DNA of 46,783 nt from positions 1 to 46,783 of the forward strand of contig CALZJG010000156.1 in assembly GCA_945787555.1 (NCBI GenBank). Reading direction: 5' to 3'. The DNA comes from an uncultured Chromatiaceae bacterium. GTDB lineage: Bacteria > Pseudomonadota > Gammaproteobacteria > DRLM01. Made by a program: the position numbers and the translations under genes. Each line of letters starts with the position of its first letter. The first letter of the stretch is position 1. The notes below the pieces were generated by a model. It was given only the letters and a program-made list of their open reading frames with translations, had not been told where the DNA came from and made no database searches. Positions 8,905 to 18,572 of the stretch are shown piece by piece.

Positions 8905-10199
8905 GTGATCCCCATAACAAGGACACAGCCGCCGCTGAGAACGCGGACGTTGAGCGCAACGAGGCCGCGGCGACGGACAGCAAGGACACGCCGCCCCATT
9001 CATCCGGGGATGCCACACCAAATCAGTCCACGGCGACCAAGGCCAAGAAACAGCGTCCTGGTAAGGAGCCGCGCAAACAAAAGCGCCGGCGCGGCAATGG
9101 ACTGAGCATTTTCATGGCCCTCCTCCTGGGCTTCACCGTCGTGTGGGCCGGCGCCGGGGTGTATTTACTGTGGCTAGAGATGCAGACGCTACGCTCGGAC
9201 CTCACGTTCACCAATCAGAAAGTAGTGGATACGGCAGACAACGTCGCCAATGTCCGCAGCGAAACGGCAAGCAACATCGACGACGTCCGCGCTGAAGGCG
9301 AAACCTTGGCCACGCAAATGAGCAGCCTGGACGGCACGGTGCAAGAGGCCCAGGCCGCCATGGCGGCAGGTGTGGCAGAGGTACAGGACAAGCAAAAATT
9401 CCTGGAGGAATCCTTTGTCGATTTGCGTGACAGCCTCAAGCGCGACACAGACGCCTGGATCGCCGCCGAGGCCGCCTACTTGGTCAAGATCGCCGTCGAT
9501 CGCTTGAATCTGGAGCGCGACGTACGCACTGCCATCTCCGCGCTGGAAACCGCAGATCAACGCCTCAAGGCGCTGGGTGACCCGGATCTGTTCGACACCC
9601 GCCGCAAGCTGGCCGACGACGCCGTCGCCCTGCGCACCACCGATCTGCCGGATCTGACCAGCACAGCACTGGCTCTGAGCGCCATGATCGACCGGGTCGA
9701 ACGCCTCCCCCTCCCCAGCGACACCGGTCCGGCCAGCGCCAAGGCCGCACCCGCCGAGGGCAGCACGCCCGCCGAAGAAGGCGCCGCCGCCGCGGGAGAA
9801 GAGAAATCCGGCTGGCAGCAAGCGCTGGACGATGCGATGAAGGAGCTCAAGTCACTGGTGGTGATCAAGCGCAAAGACGCCAACGAGCCGCCGCTGCTGC
9901 CGCCGACGGAACGCGCCTTCCTCCGTCAGAACCTGCGCCTGAAACTGGAAGCGGCTAAGATCGCCTTGTTGCGACGTGACACACGCCTCTTCCGCGACAG
10001 CGTCAACACCGCCAGTCAGTGGATCAAGACCTATTTCGACGCCCAAGCGCCGGCCACCCTCAGCACCTTGGAGGCGCTCAACCGCTACGCCGGCATGGAG
10101 TTGAATCCACCCCTGCCGGATGTCTCGGGCTCGCTGCAAGTCCTCAATGAATGGCTGGCCCGCCGCGGCGGCACCACCACGGGAGGGACGCAGCCATGA
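8901..10199 (+). CDS. hemX: HemX-family membrane protein
   Basis: 432 residues from the ATG at 8901, which overlaps the hemD stop and has a GAGG upstream. Residues 1-65 are polar, ending in a Lys/Arg-rich stretch (about 46-65). A single transmembrane helix follows (about 68-90, LSIFMALLLGFTVVWAGAG), then a long mostly helical region with coiled-coil character (about 95-200). Near 290-310 there is an Ala/Gly/Glu-rich linker. This is the proteobacterial HemX layout. Despite an old annotation as a uroporphyrinogen methyltransferase, no methyltransferase motif is visible, and the true role in tetrapyrrole synthesis is not settled. It is translationally coupled to hemD and hemY. Confidence 0.85.
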   Translation: MSDPHNKDTAAAENADVERNEAAATDSKDTPPHSSGDATPNQSTATKAKKQRPGKEPRKQKRRRGNGLSIFMALLLGFTVVWAGAGVYLLWLEMQTLRSDLTFTNQKVVDTADNVANVRSETASNIDDVRAEGETLATQMSSLDGTVQEAQAAMAAGVAEVQDKQKFLEESFVDLRDSLKRDTDAWIAAEAAYLVKIAVDRLNLERDVRTAISALETADQRLKALGDPDLFDTRRKLADDAVALRTTDLPDLTSTALALSAMIDRVERLPLPSDTGPASAKAAPAEGSTPAEEGAAAAGEEKSGWQQALDDAMKELKSLVVIKRKDANEPPLLPPTERAFLRQNLRLKLEAAKIALLRRDTRLFRDSVNTASQWIKTYFDAQAPATLSTLEALNRYAGMELNPPLPDVSGSLQVLNEWLARRGGTTTGGTQP

Positions 10200-11491
10200 T
10201 GCTCCTACTCCTTTGCCTCATCGTACTCTCGGCGGGCGTGGCCGTCGCCCTCTACGCCGACAAGGACACCGGCCATGTCATGATTAGCCTGTACGGCAAC
10301 ACAGTGGAAACCAACGCAATGGTGGCCTTGGTGGCGGTCTTGCTGGTGTTCGTGGTGTTTTATTTCCTGGTGCGCATGCTGTCGGTACCCAAACGCTACT
10401 TCCGCTGGCGCCGCCATAGCCGCCTCGCTAAGTCGCGCCGCAGCTTGGAACGCGGCCTGGTGCAATTGGCCGAAGGCCATTGGGAAAAAGCCGAGCGACT
10501 GCTCACCAAAGGCGCCAAACACAGCGACACGCCCATGATCCATCATCTCGTGGCAGCGCGCGCGGCGCAGGAGCTCGGCGCCACGTCACGACGCGATTAC
10601 TATCTGCGCTTGGCCAATGAGAATAACAAGGACGCTGAACTGGCGGTGGGCTTGACGCAGGCCAACCTGCAACGCGAGCAAGGCCAACTCGAGCTGGCCC
10701 ATACCACGCTGGAGCACCTGCACACTCGCAAACCGCGTCACAGCCTGGTGCTCAAGCAACTCATGGACGCCTACATCGCGCGTGGAGACTGGAACCTGGT
10801 ATTGCACATGCTACCTGAGGCCGCGAAACGCGGCGCCATCAGCATCCCGCGCGCCGAAGAACTGGAACGCAGCGCCTATCATGGCCTGTTGGAACAAGCC
10901 GCGGAACGCCAGGACGCGCATGAACTGCGCCGCGTATGGGAGAAGATGCCACGCGATCATAGCCGCAACCAGGAAATGGTCGCCGATTACGCCCGGCTGC
11001 TCGCCAACGTGGACCATGAGGCAGGCGATGAAGTGGCGGCCGAACTCGCCTACAGCATCAACCGGCGCTGGAATCCGTCACTGGTGTATTTGTATGGTGC
11101 GCTGGTGGCACCCAACGTCGACAATCAATTGGAGATCGCGCAGCGCTGGCTGGAAGATCACAAGGAAGAACCCGCGTTGCTACTTACGCTCGGGCGCTTA
11201 TGCGTGCGCAAGCAACTGTGGGGCTTGGCACGCAGTTATTTGGAGGCCAGTCTGCGCCTGCTTCCACACGCGGAAACCTTCCGCGAATTGGGCGCGCTGC
11301 TGGAAAAACTCAACGAAAAGAGCGCCGCCCTGGAGTGCTACCGCCAAGCGCTGGCGATGGTACCCGGCACCGCCGGCTTGCCCAAACCCGACGAACCCCG
11401 CCTGGCGAGCGCCCCGGCCATGACCGCCCCAGCAGCACACCTGATTACGGCGCGCGGCAGCCAACCCAGCACTCAACATCAACTGACCTGA
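10196..11491 (+). CDS. hemY: HemY, inner-membrane TPR protein of the hem cluster
   Basis: 431 residues. The ATG at 10196 overlaps the hemX stop and follows GGGAGGGA (10181-10188). Two transmembrane segments open the protein (about 2-20 and 40-62), followed by the conserved family block KRYFRWRRHSRLAKSRRSLERGL. The rest is a helical TPR-like solenoid to about residue 400, with an Ala-rich tail. This is the proteobacterial HemY family (HemY_N plus TPR), which is unrelated to the protoporphyrinogen oxidase HemY of Gram-positives. It probably scaffolds late haem enzymes at the membrane. It is the last gene of the hem operon. Confidence 0.88.
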   Translation: MMLLLLCLIVLSAGVAVALYADKDTGHVMISLYGNTVETNAMVALVAVLLVFVVFYFLVRMLSVPKRYFRWRRHSRLAKSRRSLERGLVQLAEGHWEKAERLLTKGAKHSDTPMIHHLVAARAAQELGATSRRDYYLRLANENNKDAELAVGLTQANLQREQGQLELAHTTLEHLHTRKPRHSLVLKQLMDAYIARGDWNLVLHMLPEAAKRGAISIPRAEELERSAYHGLLEQAAERQDAHELRRVWEKMPRDHSRNQEMVADYARLLANVDHEAGDEVAAELAYSINRRWNPSLVYLYGALVAPNVDNQLEIAQRWLEDHKEEPALLLTLGRLCVRKQLWGLARSYLEASLRLLPHAETFRELGALLEKLNEKSAALECYRQALAMVPGTAGLPKPDEPRLASAPAMTAPAAHLITARGSQPSTQHQLT

Positions 11492-11494
11492 GCC

Positions 11495-11542
11495 GGGTTA
11501 GCTAATCCTGGCAGCTAACCCCTCCCTCGGCGCGAGGGAGGG
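11495..11542. repeat. two adjacent hairpins between convergent genes
   Basis: The first is a 9-bp perfect stem (GGGTTAGCT at 11495-11503 with AGCTAACCC at 11513-11521). The second is a 10-bp perfect stem (CCCTCCCTCG at 11520-11529 with CGAGGGAGGG at 11533-11542). They share two bases, so they could be alternative folds. They start four bases after the hemY stop. Neither is followed by a T-tract, so if they end transcription it is not by the classical route. The second belongs to the dispersed C-rich/G-rich palindrome family of this window. Confidence 0.6.
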
Positions 11543-11611
11543 CAGGCGGTCTGGCGCAGTATCGGCTAACAGCTCGCCATCGAGCCTCGGGCCCATGGCA
11601 GTCGCCCGCGG

Positions 11612-12661
11612 CTATTCCTGCGCCTCCGCCTGCCGCTGCTTGGCCAGGGTGTCGGGCGCGAACTCGAAGGGATCGGAATAGAAATGCTCAATCGGCAAGC
11701 CGCACGCCACGGCGCTGTCACGCATGGCCTTAACCATTACCGGCGGACCGGCGGCATAAAGATCCACGCCACTGAGATCGGGATGCGCCCGCGCCACCAC
11801 TTCATGCACAAAGCCCGTCTCGCCCGTCCAAGCATCCTCGGCAGCAGGATCCGACAACACCGGGGTGTAACTGAAGTTGCCCTGCTCTGCCGCCCAGCGC
11901 TCGGCGAGTGAGTGGAGATATAAGTCTATCTGCGCGCGCGCGCCCCAGTACAACTGCATAGGCCGCGTCACCCCGGCAGCGAAGGCATGTTCGATGATGC
12001 CCTTGATGGGCGCGAAGCCGGTACCGCCGGCGACGAAAATCATGGGACGGTCGGAATCCTCGCGCAAATAGAAATCGCCGTGCGGGCCTTCGATACGCAC
12101 GATGTCCTTCTCGTGCATGGCGTAGAGTACATGCTCGGTGAACTCGCCCTTCTCCACATGACGGATATGCAGCTCCAGCAAACCATCATCATGCGGTGCA
12201 TTGGCCAACGAAAAGCTGCGATGCCGCCCGTCTTTGAGCACGAAGTCGACGTATTGCCCGGCGAGAAATTGCAGCCGCTCCCCGGCCGGCAACTTCAACG
12301 CGAGACGCACCACATCCGGCGCCAGCATTTCTTTTTCCACCACCCGCGCTGGAAGTTTCTTCACTTTCAACTCATCGCCCGAGGCGATCTCACGCGCCTC
12401 GATTATCACATCGCTACGCGGACGTGCCAGACACAACAAAGCCATGCCCACCGCGGCTTCCTGCTCAGTGAGCGCCTGTGGCGACGCACCGCCATAGTCC
12501 ACCACGCCTTCAACCACCTTTGCCTTGCACGAACCGCAGGTGCCGCCACGGCACCCGTAGGGCAGATTCAAACCCTGGCGCAACGCAGCATCCAACAGGC
12601 TTTCATCCTGTCTGACCTCGAACTCATGACCACTGGGTTCGATGCGGACTTTGAAACTCAT
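11612..12661 (-). CDS. NAD(P)H-dependent 2Fe-2S flavin reductase (CDP-6-deoxy-glucoseen reductase-like)
   Basis: 349 residues with three domains in order. A plant-type 2Fe-2S ferredoxin domain (1-90) has cluster ligands Cys37, Cys42, Cys45 and Cys77 (CRGGTCGSC...LLC). An FAD-binding barrel (about 100-200) has the RHRSFSLANAP motif. An NAD(P)-binding domain (about 205-330) has FVAGGTGFAPIKG and YAAGPPVMV. This matches the AscD/CDP-6-deoxy-delta-3,4-glucoseen reductase-like group, related to phenol hydroxylase and toluene dioxygenase reductases. It moves electrons from NAD(P)H to an unknown acceptor. No oxygenase or sugar dehydratase is beside it, so the partner is not known. Its ATG (12661) lies back to back with the upstream edge of the divergent epimerase gene. 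Confidence 0.88.
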   Translation of the reverse strand: MSFKVRIEPSGHEFEVRQDESLLDAALRQGLNLPYGCRGGTCGSCKAKVVEGVVDYGGASPQALTEQEAAVGMALLCLARPRSDVIIEAREIASGDELKVKKLPARVVEKEMLAPDVVRLALKLPAGERLQFLAGQYVDFVLKDGRHRSFSLANAPHDDGLLELHIRHVEKGEFTEHVLYAMHEKDIVRIEGPHGDFYLREDSDRPMIFVAGGTGFAPIKGIIEHAFAAGVTRPMQLYWGARAQIDLYLHSLAERWAAEQGNFSYTPVLSDPAAEDAWTGETGFVHEVVARAHPDLSGVDLYAAGPPVMVKAMRDSAVACGLPIEHFYSDPFEFAPDTLAKQRQAEAQE

Positions 12662-12728
12662 GCGTGATCCTTATACCCTGGCACAACAAAGTGCCACATT
12701 GTCGTTCATTTCCCTTGGGAGAGAAACC

Positions 12729-13622
12729 CTGAGCCAAATCCTTATCTTCGGTAGTGGTGATATCGGACGCCGCGTCGCCGTCCTGTACCGCGCACAGCAC
12801 CGGCCTGTGTATGGCATGGTGCAGAGCGACGCCAGCGCCGCCCGTCTGGTGGCGCTGAATATCACCGCGCTGCAAGGTGACTTGGACCATCCCGACACGC
12901 TGCCAAATTTGCCCACCGCCCAGGCGACGCTGTTTTATTTCGCACCACCGCCCGCATCCGGCGACAACGACCCGCGCCTGGACGGCGTGCTGGCTCGCAT
13001 CCCTGTTGACGCCCTGCCACACAAAGTAATTTATATCAGCACCAGCGGCGTGTACGGAGACCGCCGGGGCGAGTGGGTGACGGAAGCCACTCCACCCAAC
13101 CCGTCCACGGCACGCAGCCGACGCCGGCTGGCAGCGGAAGAAACCTTGCTCGTCTGGGGCGCGCGCCGACAGGTGCCGGTGGTGATCCTGCGTGTCGGCG
13201 GCATCTATGGGCCGGGCCGCTGGCCGCTGGCGCGCTTACAACGCGGCGAACCGATCCTACGCGCCGCGGACTGCCCCTATACTAATCGCATTCACGCCGA
13301 CGATCTGGCCGCCGTCTGCGTCGCTGCCGCTGAGCGCGGCGCCGCCGGTGAAATTTACAACGTCTGCGACGGCCACCCCAGCACCATGTGCGACTACTTC
13401 ACTCTCGTGGCGGAACGCTTCGGCCTACCTGCTCCGGAGCAAGTCGACCTCGCCACCGCGCGCGCGGTATTGAGCAAGGAGATGATGTCTTATCTCGGCG
13501 AATCACGGCGCCTGGACAATCGCAAGATGTTGCATGACTTGGGCGTGACACTGCGCTACCCGGACTTACGCGCCGGCCTGGCGGCGGCCGAGGAAGAAGG
13601 CGCACAAGCACAAGACGCATAA
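12729..13622 (+). CDS. NAD(P)-binding epimerase/dehydratase-like protein (extended SDR)
   Basis: 297 residues if translation starts at the CTG at 12729. I chose it because a GGGAGAG lies just upstream at good spacing and because the resulting N terminus, (M)SQILIFGSGDIGRRVA, is exactly the Rossmann glycine loop expected at the start of this family. ATGs at 12642 and 12660 are in frame but would add 23-29 residues of no clear fold and overlap the divergent reductase gene. Other features are SRRRLAAEETLL, VILRVGGIYGPGRWPL and the RIHADDLA block of atypical SDRs. The YxxxK dyad is not standard: the Tyr and Lys positions after ISTSGVYGDRRGEWV are not obvious. The substrate is unknown. Confidence 0.8.
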   Translation: MSQILIFGSGDIGRRVAVLYRAQHRPVYGMVQSDASAARLVALNITALQGDLDHPDTLPNLPTAQATLFYFAPPPASGDNDPRLDGVLARIPVDALPHKVIYISTSGVYGDRRGEWVTEATPPNPSTARSRRRLAAEETLLVWGARRQVPVVILRVGGIYGPGRWPLARLQRGEPILRAADCPYTNRIHADDLAAVCVAAAERGAAGEIYNVCDGHPSTMCDYFTLVAERFGLPAPEQVDLATARAVLSKEMMSYLGESRRLDNRKMLHDLGVTLRYPDLRAGLAAAEEEGAQAQDA

Positions 13623-13646
13623 AACATGACAGTGTAGCGTCCCCCC

Positions 13647-13670
13647 ACCCTCCCTCTGAATGGGGAGGGT
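13647..13670. repeat. C-rich/G-rich palindrome
   Basis: ACCCTCCC (13647-13654) pairs with GGGAGGGT (13663-13670) across an 8-base loop. It lies between the epimerase-like gene and mutY, 25 bases after the stop. It is a short member of the dispersed palindrome family. Confidence 0.5.
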
Positions 13671-13711
13671 CAACAGCGGTGACTCACTAGCTAATTGGAA
13701 ATTGACTCAGG

Positions 13712-14773
13712 ATGCCTACCGACACTTTCAGCCGCAAGCTACTTGCCTGGTGGGACCGACACGGGCGCAAGGATTTGCCTTGGCAGCGCGACCGGACTCC
13801 TTATCGGGTGTGGATATCCGAGATCATGCTGCAACAAACCCAAGTGGCCACGGTGATCCCTTATTACCAGCGTTTCATGGCGCGCTTTCCCAACGTGCAG
13901 GCGCTGGCCGCCGCCACCCTCGATGAGGTACTGCATCATTGGAGCGGACTGGGCTATTACGCGCGTGCGCGTCATCTACACCAAACCGCGCACCACATCG
14001 CCAGCCAAAACGACGGCGATTTTCCTCTTGACCCTGCCGCTTTGATGCAACTGCCCGGCATCGGCCGCTCCACCGCGGCTGCCATCCTCGCCCTCGCCCA
14101 CGATCGACCCTTGGCGATACTCGACGGTAATGTGAAGCGTGTGCTGAGCCGCTATCACGCCGTCAACGGCTGGCCGGGGCTGCGTGAAGTGGAACAACGG
14201 CTATGGATGCTGGCTGAAGGGCACACGCCGCGACGACGCGTCGCGCAATACACCCAGGCCATCATGGATCTGGGGGCGACGTTGTGCACACGCGGCAATC
14301 CGAACTGCACGCAATGTCCCTTGCACGCCGAGTGCCTCGCCCGGCGAGAAGATAGGATGCGCGACTATCCGGCGTCCAAGCCACGTAAAACAATCCCCGT
14401 ACGCAGCACGCGCATGCTGCTGGTGCGTAACGAGCGCACCGACATACTGCTCATGCAGCGTCCACCGACGGGATTATGGGGCGGCTTGTGGAGTTTGCCT
14501 GAATGCAGCCTGGAGACGGATCCACGCCAGTGGTGCCGCGAACATTTGCAGTGCGATATCGCTGTAGAACCAAGCTGGCCGATAGTACGCCACACATTCA
14601 GCCATTTCCATCTCGATATCCATCCAATGCCGGCGCGTCTAGTTCAAACAGGTGGCGTCATGGAGCGAAGCACGGCCCTTTGGTACAATCCTCAGGCGCC
14701 GCAAGCGCTCGGCCTGGCCGCGCCGGTGGCGCGACTATTAGACATGATGATAGCGACAGGAGAACCGGCATGA
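13712..14773 (+). CDS. mutY: A/G-specific adenine DNA glycosylase MutY
   Basis: 353 residues, normal for MutY. It removes adenine mispaired with 8-oxoguanine. The N-terminal catalytic domain has [23 protein letters not shown] with the catalytic Glu, a helix-hairpin-helix ([18 protein letters not shown], near 112-129) and the catalytic Asp in [14 protein letters not shown] 4Fe-4S cluster follows with ligands spaced C-x6-C-x2-C-x5-C ([17 protein letters not shown], near 192-208). The C-terminal NUDIX-like 8-oxoguanine recognition domain covers about 225-345 ([13 protein letters not shown]). The stop overlaps yggX as ATGA, a pairing common in gammaproteobacteria. Confidence 0.96.
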   Translation: MPTDTFSRKLLAWWDRHGRKDLPWQRDRTPYRVWISEIMLQQTQVATVIPYYQRFMARFPNVQALAAATLDEVLHHWSGLGYYARARHLHQTAHHIASQNDGDFPLDPAALMQLPGIGRSTAAAILALAHDRPLAILDGNVKRVLSRYHAVNGWPGLREVEQRLWMLAEGHTPRRRVAQYTQAIMDLGATLCTRGNPNCTQCPLHAECLARREDRMRDYPASKPRKTIPVRSTRMLLVRNERTDILLMQRPPTGLWGGLWSLPECSLETDPRQWCREHLQCDIAVEPSWPIVRHTFSHFHLDIHPMPARLVQTGGVMERSTALWYNPQAPQALGLAAPVARLLDMMIATGEPA

Positions 14774-15042
14774 GCCGCACAGTGCACTGCGTCAAACTCG
14801 GCAAGGAAGCGGAAGGTCTCGCCACCCCTCCCTACCCCGGCGAATTGGGAAAACGCATCTTCGAGAATGTTTCCAAAGAAAGCTGGCAGCAGTGGTTGAA
14901 GCATCAAACCATGCTCATCAACGAAAATCGCCTCTCACCCATCGACCCCAAATCGCGCCAGTTCCTCGAGCAGGAAATGGAGAAGTTCTTCTTCGGCAGC
15001 GGCTCCGCTATGCCAGAAGGCTACGTCCCCCCAAGTACATAA
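14770..15042 (+). CDS. yggX: Fe(2+)-trafficking protein YggX
   Basis: 90 residues, family length. It begins [17 protein letters not shown] with the single conserved Cys near residue 7, then [21 protein letters not shown] and the conserved C-terminal [14 protein letters not shown]. In enteric bacteria YggX protects iron-sulfur clusters from oxidation and handles labile iron. Coupling to mutY, itself a 4Fe-4S enzyme, fits that role. The ATG at 14770 overlaps the mutY stop. Confidence 0.95.
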   Translation: MSRTVHCVKLGKEAEGLATPPYPGELGKRIFENVSKESWQQWLKHQTMLINENRLSPIDPKSRQFLEQEMEKFFFGSGSAMPEGYVPPST

Positions 15043-15063
15043 CGGTTCTAGTCCAAGCCGTCC

Positions 15064-15081
15064 TCTCCCGCGGGCGGGAGA
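15064..15081. repeat. C-rich/G-rich palindrome downstream of yggX
   Basis: TCTCCCGC (15064-15071) pairs perfectly with GCGGGAGA (15074-15081) over a 2-base loop. It is followed by AGGGTGAGGGC, the same flank seen beside the copy at 16713. It lies in the 221-base spacer between convergent yggX and tatC. The remainder of that spacer (to 15263) shows no gene. Confidence 0.65.
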
Positions 15082-15263
15082 CAGCCAGGGTGAGGGCGTT
15101 GATTGGCTAGCGCCCCTCCCACCGCCGGAGAAAACGTAGCGAGCGGTGAGCGCGCATGTCAGAAGCTGTCACCCTGAACTCCCACCTCAGGGAAAGGATG
15201 GCCCGAAGGGGGAGGACATGAAGAAATTACGTACCTCCCAGCCACTCACCTGGTGGATCCGCA

Positions 15264-16055
15264 TCACTCCCTGCGCGCGCTGTCGACAGGTTCGGACTGC
15301 GCCGCGGCTTCATCACCTTTGGGCACGAATTTGCGCGACAGCAGCAAGCCCACTTCAAACAACAACCACATTGGCAAAGCCAGCAGGGCTTGTGAAAACA
15401 TATCCGGCGGCGTAAGCATCATACCGAGCACAAACGCACCGACGATGATATAGGGCCGTTTGGCGGCCAGACTCTCGGGGGTGGCGATACCCGCCCAGAT
15501 CAGAATAATGGTCGCCACCGGCACTTCGAAGGCCAAGCCGAAAGCGAAGAACATGGTCAGCACGAAGTCTAAGTACTTGGCAATGTCGGTCATCATCGCC
15601 ACGCCTTGCGGCGCCGTACTCACCAAGAAGCCGAACACCAGCGGAAACACCACGAAATACGCGAAGGCCATGCCGGCATAGAACAGTACGATGCTGGAGA
15701 CCAGCAAGGGCATGGCGATACGGCGCTCGCGCAGGTACAAACCGGGCGCGATGAAACGCCACGTTTGATGCAATAAATACGGCATAGCCAGAGCGAAGGC
15801 CAGCACGATGGCGAACTTGAACGGCGCGAAGAACGGCGAGGCCACCTCGGTGGCGATCATGGTGCCGCCGGCAGGCAAGGCCTGCAACAGCGGCAACGCC
15901 ACGGCGTTATAGAGTGTGTTGGCGAAAGGAAACAGCGCCAGGAATATCAGCAACACCACCAGCACGATGCGCAGCAAGCGCTGGCGCAACTCGATGAGGT
16001 GCGCCATGAGTGGCTGTTCCTGCTGGGGTCTATAGTCAGGTTTTCGGCGTGCCAT
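15264..16055 (-). CDS. tatC: twin-arginine translocase subunit TatC
   Basis: 263 residues, six predicted transmembrane segments. The conserved N-terminal block [14 protein letters not shown] (from about residue 17) includes the Glu and Arg needed for twin-arginine signal binding. Later markers are [37 protein letters not shown] and the FGLAFEVPV motif in the fifth segment. TatC is the inner-membrane receptor for folded, twin-arginine-tagged proteins. Its start overlaps the tatB end by 20 bases. It is the last gene of tatABC and of the long minus-strand block. Confidence 0.96.
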   Translation of the reverse strand: MARRKPDYRPQQEQPLMAHLIELRQRLLRIVLVVLLIFLALFPFANTLYNAVALPLLQALPAGGTMIATEVASPFFAPFKFAIVLAFALAMPYLLHQTWRFIAPGLYLRERRIAMPLLVSSIVLFYAGMAFAYFVVFPLVFGFLVSTAPQGVAMMTDIAKYLDFVLTMFFAFGLAFEVPVATIILIWAGIATPESLAAKRPYIIVGAFVLGMMLTPPDMFSQALLALPMWLLFEVGLLLSRKFVPKGDEAAAQSEPVDSARRE

Positions 16056-16419
16056 GATGATCAGGGCTGTCAGTGGATGACGCCGCTTGGGTGGGCGCAG
16101 GCGCGCTCACTGTTTCCGCGGGCGCTGTAGACTCATTATCGCCAGGAGTCGCGGCGGCGGCGCGACCCACGGGGGTCCGTTTTTCGTCGAGAACTTTGTG
16201 TAGTTCGGCGATCTCGGCTTCCTTGGCCATCATCTGCCGGATGCGATCAGCCTTGTCGATTTCCTGCTCGAACTCGTTACGCACGCTGCTGATGAAGCGC
16301 CGCGTATCACCGACCCAGCGCCCCAAGGTGCGTATCAAGGTGGGGAACTCACGCGGCCCCACCACCAGCAGCGCCACCACCGCTACCAAGACGATTTCCG
16401 TAAAACCGATATCGAACAT
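16036..16419 (-). CDS. tatB: twin-arginine translocase subunit TatB
   Basis: 127 residues. An N-terminal transmembrane helix ([22 protein letters not shown], with Glu near position 8 as is usual for TatB) is followed by an amphipathic helix ([28 protein letters not shown]) and a polar tail rich in Ala, Thr, Pro and Ser. TatB forms the receptor complex with TatC. It is 15 bases downstream of tatA and overlaps tatC. Confidence 0.95.
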   Translation of the reverse strand: MFDIGFTEIVLVAVVALLVVGPREFPTLIRTLGRWVGDTRRFISSVRNEFEQEIDKADRIRQMMAKEAEIAELHKVLDEKRTPVGRAAAATPGDNESTAPAETVSAPAPTQAASSTDSPDHHGTPKT

Positions 16420-16434
16420 GACGCCCTACCGTCG

Positions 16435-16674
16435 TCATACCTTGTCTTTGGCCTGCTCCTCGCTAGCTTGGCCTTCGATGGTGCTGCTGGCGCGCTTCTG
16501 CTCGATCTGCTCGCTAGGCGCTTCTTCGTCCTTGTCCTTAACTTCGCCCATGGAGTCGCGGAATCCCTTCACCGCGCCACCCAGATCAGTGCCGATGCTG
16601 CGCAGTTTCTTGGCGCCGAATAACAGCAACACAATCAATAGAATAATCAACAATTGCCAAATACTGATGCCCAT
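16435..16674 (-). CDS. tatA: twin-arginine translocase subunit TatA
   Basis: 79 residues from the ATG at 16674, which has GGAGAAGGG upstream. The N terminus [20 protein letters not shown] is the single membrane helix; the conserved [21 protein letters not shown] forms the hinge and amphipathic helix; the tail is acidic and basic. TatA oligomers form the translocation path. A longer frame up to 16704 would put charged residues ahead of the membrane helix and is rejected. It is first in tatABC, and the palindrome at 16713 separates it from the his genes. Confidence 0.95.
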   Translation of the reverse strand: MGISIWQLLIILLIVLLLFGAKKLRSIGTDLGGAVKGFRDSMGEVKDKDEEAPSEQIEQKRASSTIEGQASEEQAKDKV

Positions 16675-16712
16675 AGCCCTTCTCCAATGCAATTCACCCT
16701 TCACCTAACGCT

Positions 16713-16736
16713 CCCTCTCCCGCGGGCGGGAGAGGG
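16713..16736. repeat. C-rich/G-rich palindrome, best copy
   Basis: CCCTCTCCCGC (16713-16723) pairs perfectly with GCGGGAGAGGG (16726-16736) over a 2-base loop: an 11-bp perfect stem. It is followed by TTGGGGTGAGGGTCTC. It lies between hisE and tatA, so on the shared transcript it would separate the his and tat messages. No T-tract follows. Confidence 0.75.
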
Positions 16737-16862
16737 TTGGGGTGAGGGTCTCAAAAGATTCTCCAAACTTCAGCGATATCCTTCTCTTCCCCACCCTCGC
16801 ACAGTTGCGGATGACGGACACCTCATCCTTGCCACCCGCACGGGTCATGGCGATCCGCCATT

Positions 16863-17207
16863 CTACACGTTCCCGACCGGCCCTGCCGGATCGCCTTTGC
16901 GCGCCGCCTTCTCCGCCAAGCCCGACAAACCGAAACGGCGCTCCAGCTCCTCGAGCACGGCGTCAGGGTGCAAGCCCTGGTGACTGAGCATGACCAAGGT
17001 GTGAAACCACAGGTCCGCGGTTTCGTAGATGATCTGGTCGGCGTCACCGCCCTTGGCGGCGATCACTGTTTCGGTCGCCTCCTCTCCGATCTTTTTCAGG
17101 ATGGCGTCCAAACCCTTGGCGTGCAGCCCGGCCACATAGGAACTTTTGGGGTCCGCTAACTTGCGAGCCTCCAGCACCTCGGCCAATTGTCTCAACACAT
17201 CCGTCAT
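16863..17207 (-). CDS. hisE: phosphoribosyl-ATP pyrophosphatase HisE
   Basis: 114 residues from the ATG at 17207 (AGGGG upstream). It converts phosphoribosyl-ATP to phosphoribosyl-AMP, the second step of histidine synthesis. Family markers are [24 protein letters not shown] and the acidic EExxE...D metal-binding pattern continuing through [13 protein letters not shown]. Here HisE is separate from HisI rather than fused as in E. coli. The 204 bases between it and hisI contain no gene I can support. Confidence 0.95.
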   Translation of the reverse strand: MTDVLRQLAEVLEARKLADPKSSYVAGLHAKGLDAILKKIGEEATETVIAAKGGDADQIIYETADLWFHTLVMLSHQGLHPDAVLEELERRFGLSGLAEKAARKGDPAGPVGNV

Positions 17208-17411
17208 GAACCCGTTACCCCTGCGAACCAGGCTACCCCCTCCCACTGTCAGGCGGAAGACAGCGCCTGCGCACGACGCTGGGCGGGCTGGGGGTATACA
17301 ACCTAGGATAATTCTAGCGCCCATGCCCATCCTAACCTTCCCACTCAAAAAGGGGTTAAGAAAAAAGACTGAAGACCTCGACGTCACGCCTACGGAGGGC
17401 GCCCGCCGGAT

Positions 17412-17798
17412 TCATTCCTGCCGATAAATCTCCGTCGCGTCCTTGAGGACCGGCTCCACCGCTACCCACCGCTCGCCTTCCAGGCGCGAGTAGAAACAAC
17501 TGTGACGGCCGGTGTGGCAGGCAATGCCGCCGGTCTGCTCGACACTGAGCAAGATGACGTCATTATCGCAATCGAGGCGAATTTCGCGCACCGTTTGCAC
17601 ATGACCGGAGTCCTCGCCCTTGCGCCACAATTGGTTGCGCGAGCGCGACCAGTACACCGCACGACCCGTGCCCGCCGTTTCCGCCAAGGCATCGCGATTC
17701 ATCCACGCCACCATCAGCACGTGACCGCTGCCGACTTCTTGGGCAATGGCAGGCACCAATCCGGAGGCGTCCCAGCGCACGTCATCCAGCCACGTCAC
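17412..17798 (-). CDS. hisI: phosphoribosyl-AMP cyclohydrolase HisI
   Basis: 128 residues. It opens the adenine ring of phosphoribosyl-AMP, the third step of the pathway. The markers are [19 protein letters not shown], then [28 protein letters not shown], which supplies the Zn-binding Cys/His and the Mg-binding DCDND. The start is a GTG whose last bases overlap the hisF stop (GTGA), so translation is coupled to hisF. It is monofunctional (HisI only). Confidence 0.95.
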   Translation of the reverse strand: MTWLDDVRWDASGLVPAIAQEVGSGHVLMVAWMNRDALAETAGTGRAVYWSRSRNQLWRKGEDSGHVQTVREIRLDCDNDVILLSVEQTGGIACHTGRHSCFYSRLEGERWVAVEPVLKDATEIYRQE

Positions 17799-18568
17799 TC
17801 ACGCACCTCGATGCCATGCGCGGCCAGCACTTGCTTGGCCTCATCGACGGTGTGCTCACCGAAATGAAAGATGCTCGCCGCCAACACCGCGTCGGCGCCC
17901 CCGTCCAACACGCCTTGCGCCAAATGCTCCAGCGTACCCACGCCGCCCGAGGCGATTACGGGGATGGTCACCGCCTCGCTTACGGCGCGGGTGAGCTGCA
18001 AATCGAAACCATCGCGGGTACCATCACGGTCCATGCTGGTGAGCAGAATTTCACCGGCCCCATAATCGGCCATGCGCTTCGCCCACTCGACGACGTCGAT
18101 GCCGGTGGCCTTGCGACCACCATGGGTGAATACTTCCCAACGCGGCGGCTCACCTTCCTTACTCACGCGTTTGGCGTCGATGGCCACCACGATGCACTGG
18201 GCGCCGAAACGCTCCGCGGCTTCGCGCACGAAGTCGGGCTTGGCCACGGCGGCGGTGTTGACGGCCACTTTGTCGGCGCCGGCGTTGAGCATGCGGCGGA
18301 TGTCGGCGCTGGTGCGGATACCGCCACCCACGGTAAGGGGGATGAACACTTGTCCCGCCACCTCCTCCACCACATGCGCCATGGTGTCGCGTTCTTCGTG
18401 ACTGGCGGTGATATCGAGGAACACCAACTCATCGGCGCCCTGCTCGTCGTAACGCTTGGCGATTTCCACCGGGTCACCGGCGTCGCGGATGCCAACGAAC
18501 TTCACGCCCTTGACGACGCGCCCCTGGTCCACATCCAAACAAGGAATGATACGCTTGGCCAGGCCCAT
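17795..18568 (-). CDS. hisF: imidazole glycerol phosphate synthase cyclase subunit HisF
   Basis: 257 residues, a (beta/alpha)8 barrel. It starts [24 protein letters not shown] with the first catalytic Asp, and the second catalytic Asp is in [15 protein letters not shown] near residue 130. Phosphate loops VGGGIR (near 82) and ASGGVG (near 178) are intact. With HisH it makes imidazole glycerol phosphate and AICAR. It lies four bases after hisA and overlaps hisI. Confidence 0.97.
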   Translation of the reverse strand: MGLAKRIIPCLDVDQGRVVKGVKFVGIRDAGDPVEIAKRYDEQGADELVFLDITASHEERDTMAHVVEEVAGQVFIPLTVGGGIRTSADIRRMLNAGADKVAVNTAAVAKPDFVREAAERFGAQCIVVAIDAKRVSKEGEPPRWEVFTHGGRKATGIDVVEWAKRMADYGAGEILLTSMDRDGTRDGFDLQLTRAVSEAVTIPVIASGGVGTLEHLAQGVLDGGADAVLAASIFHFGEHTVDEAKQVLAAHGIEVRE

Positions 18569-18572
18569 ATCT

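Noticed and set aside
17208-17411. Possible small gene or attenuator between hisI and hisE
   Set aside because: No His-rich leader peptide, hairpin pair with T-tract, or ribosome binding site was found; it looks like plain spacer.
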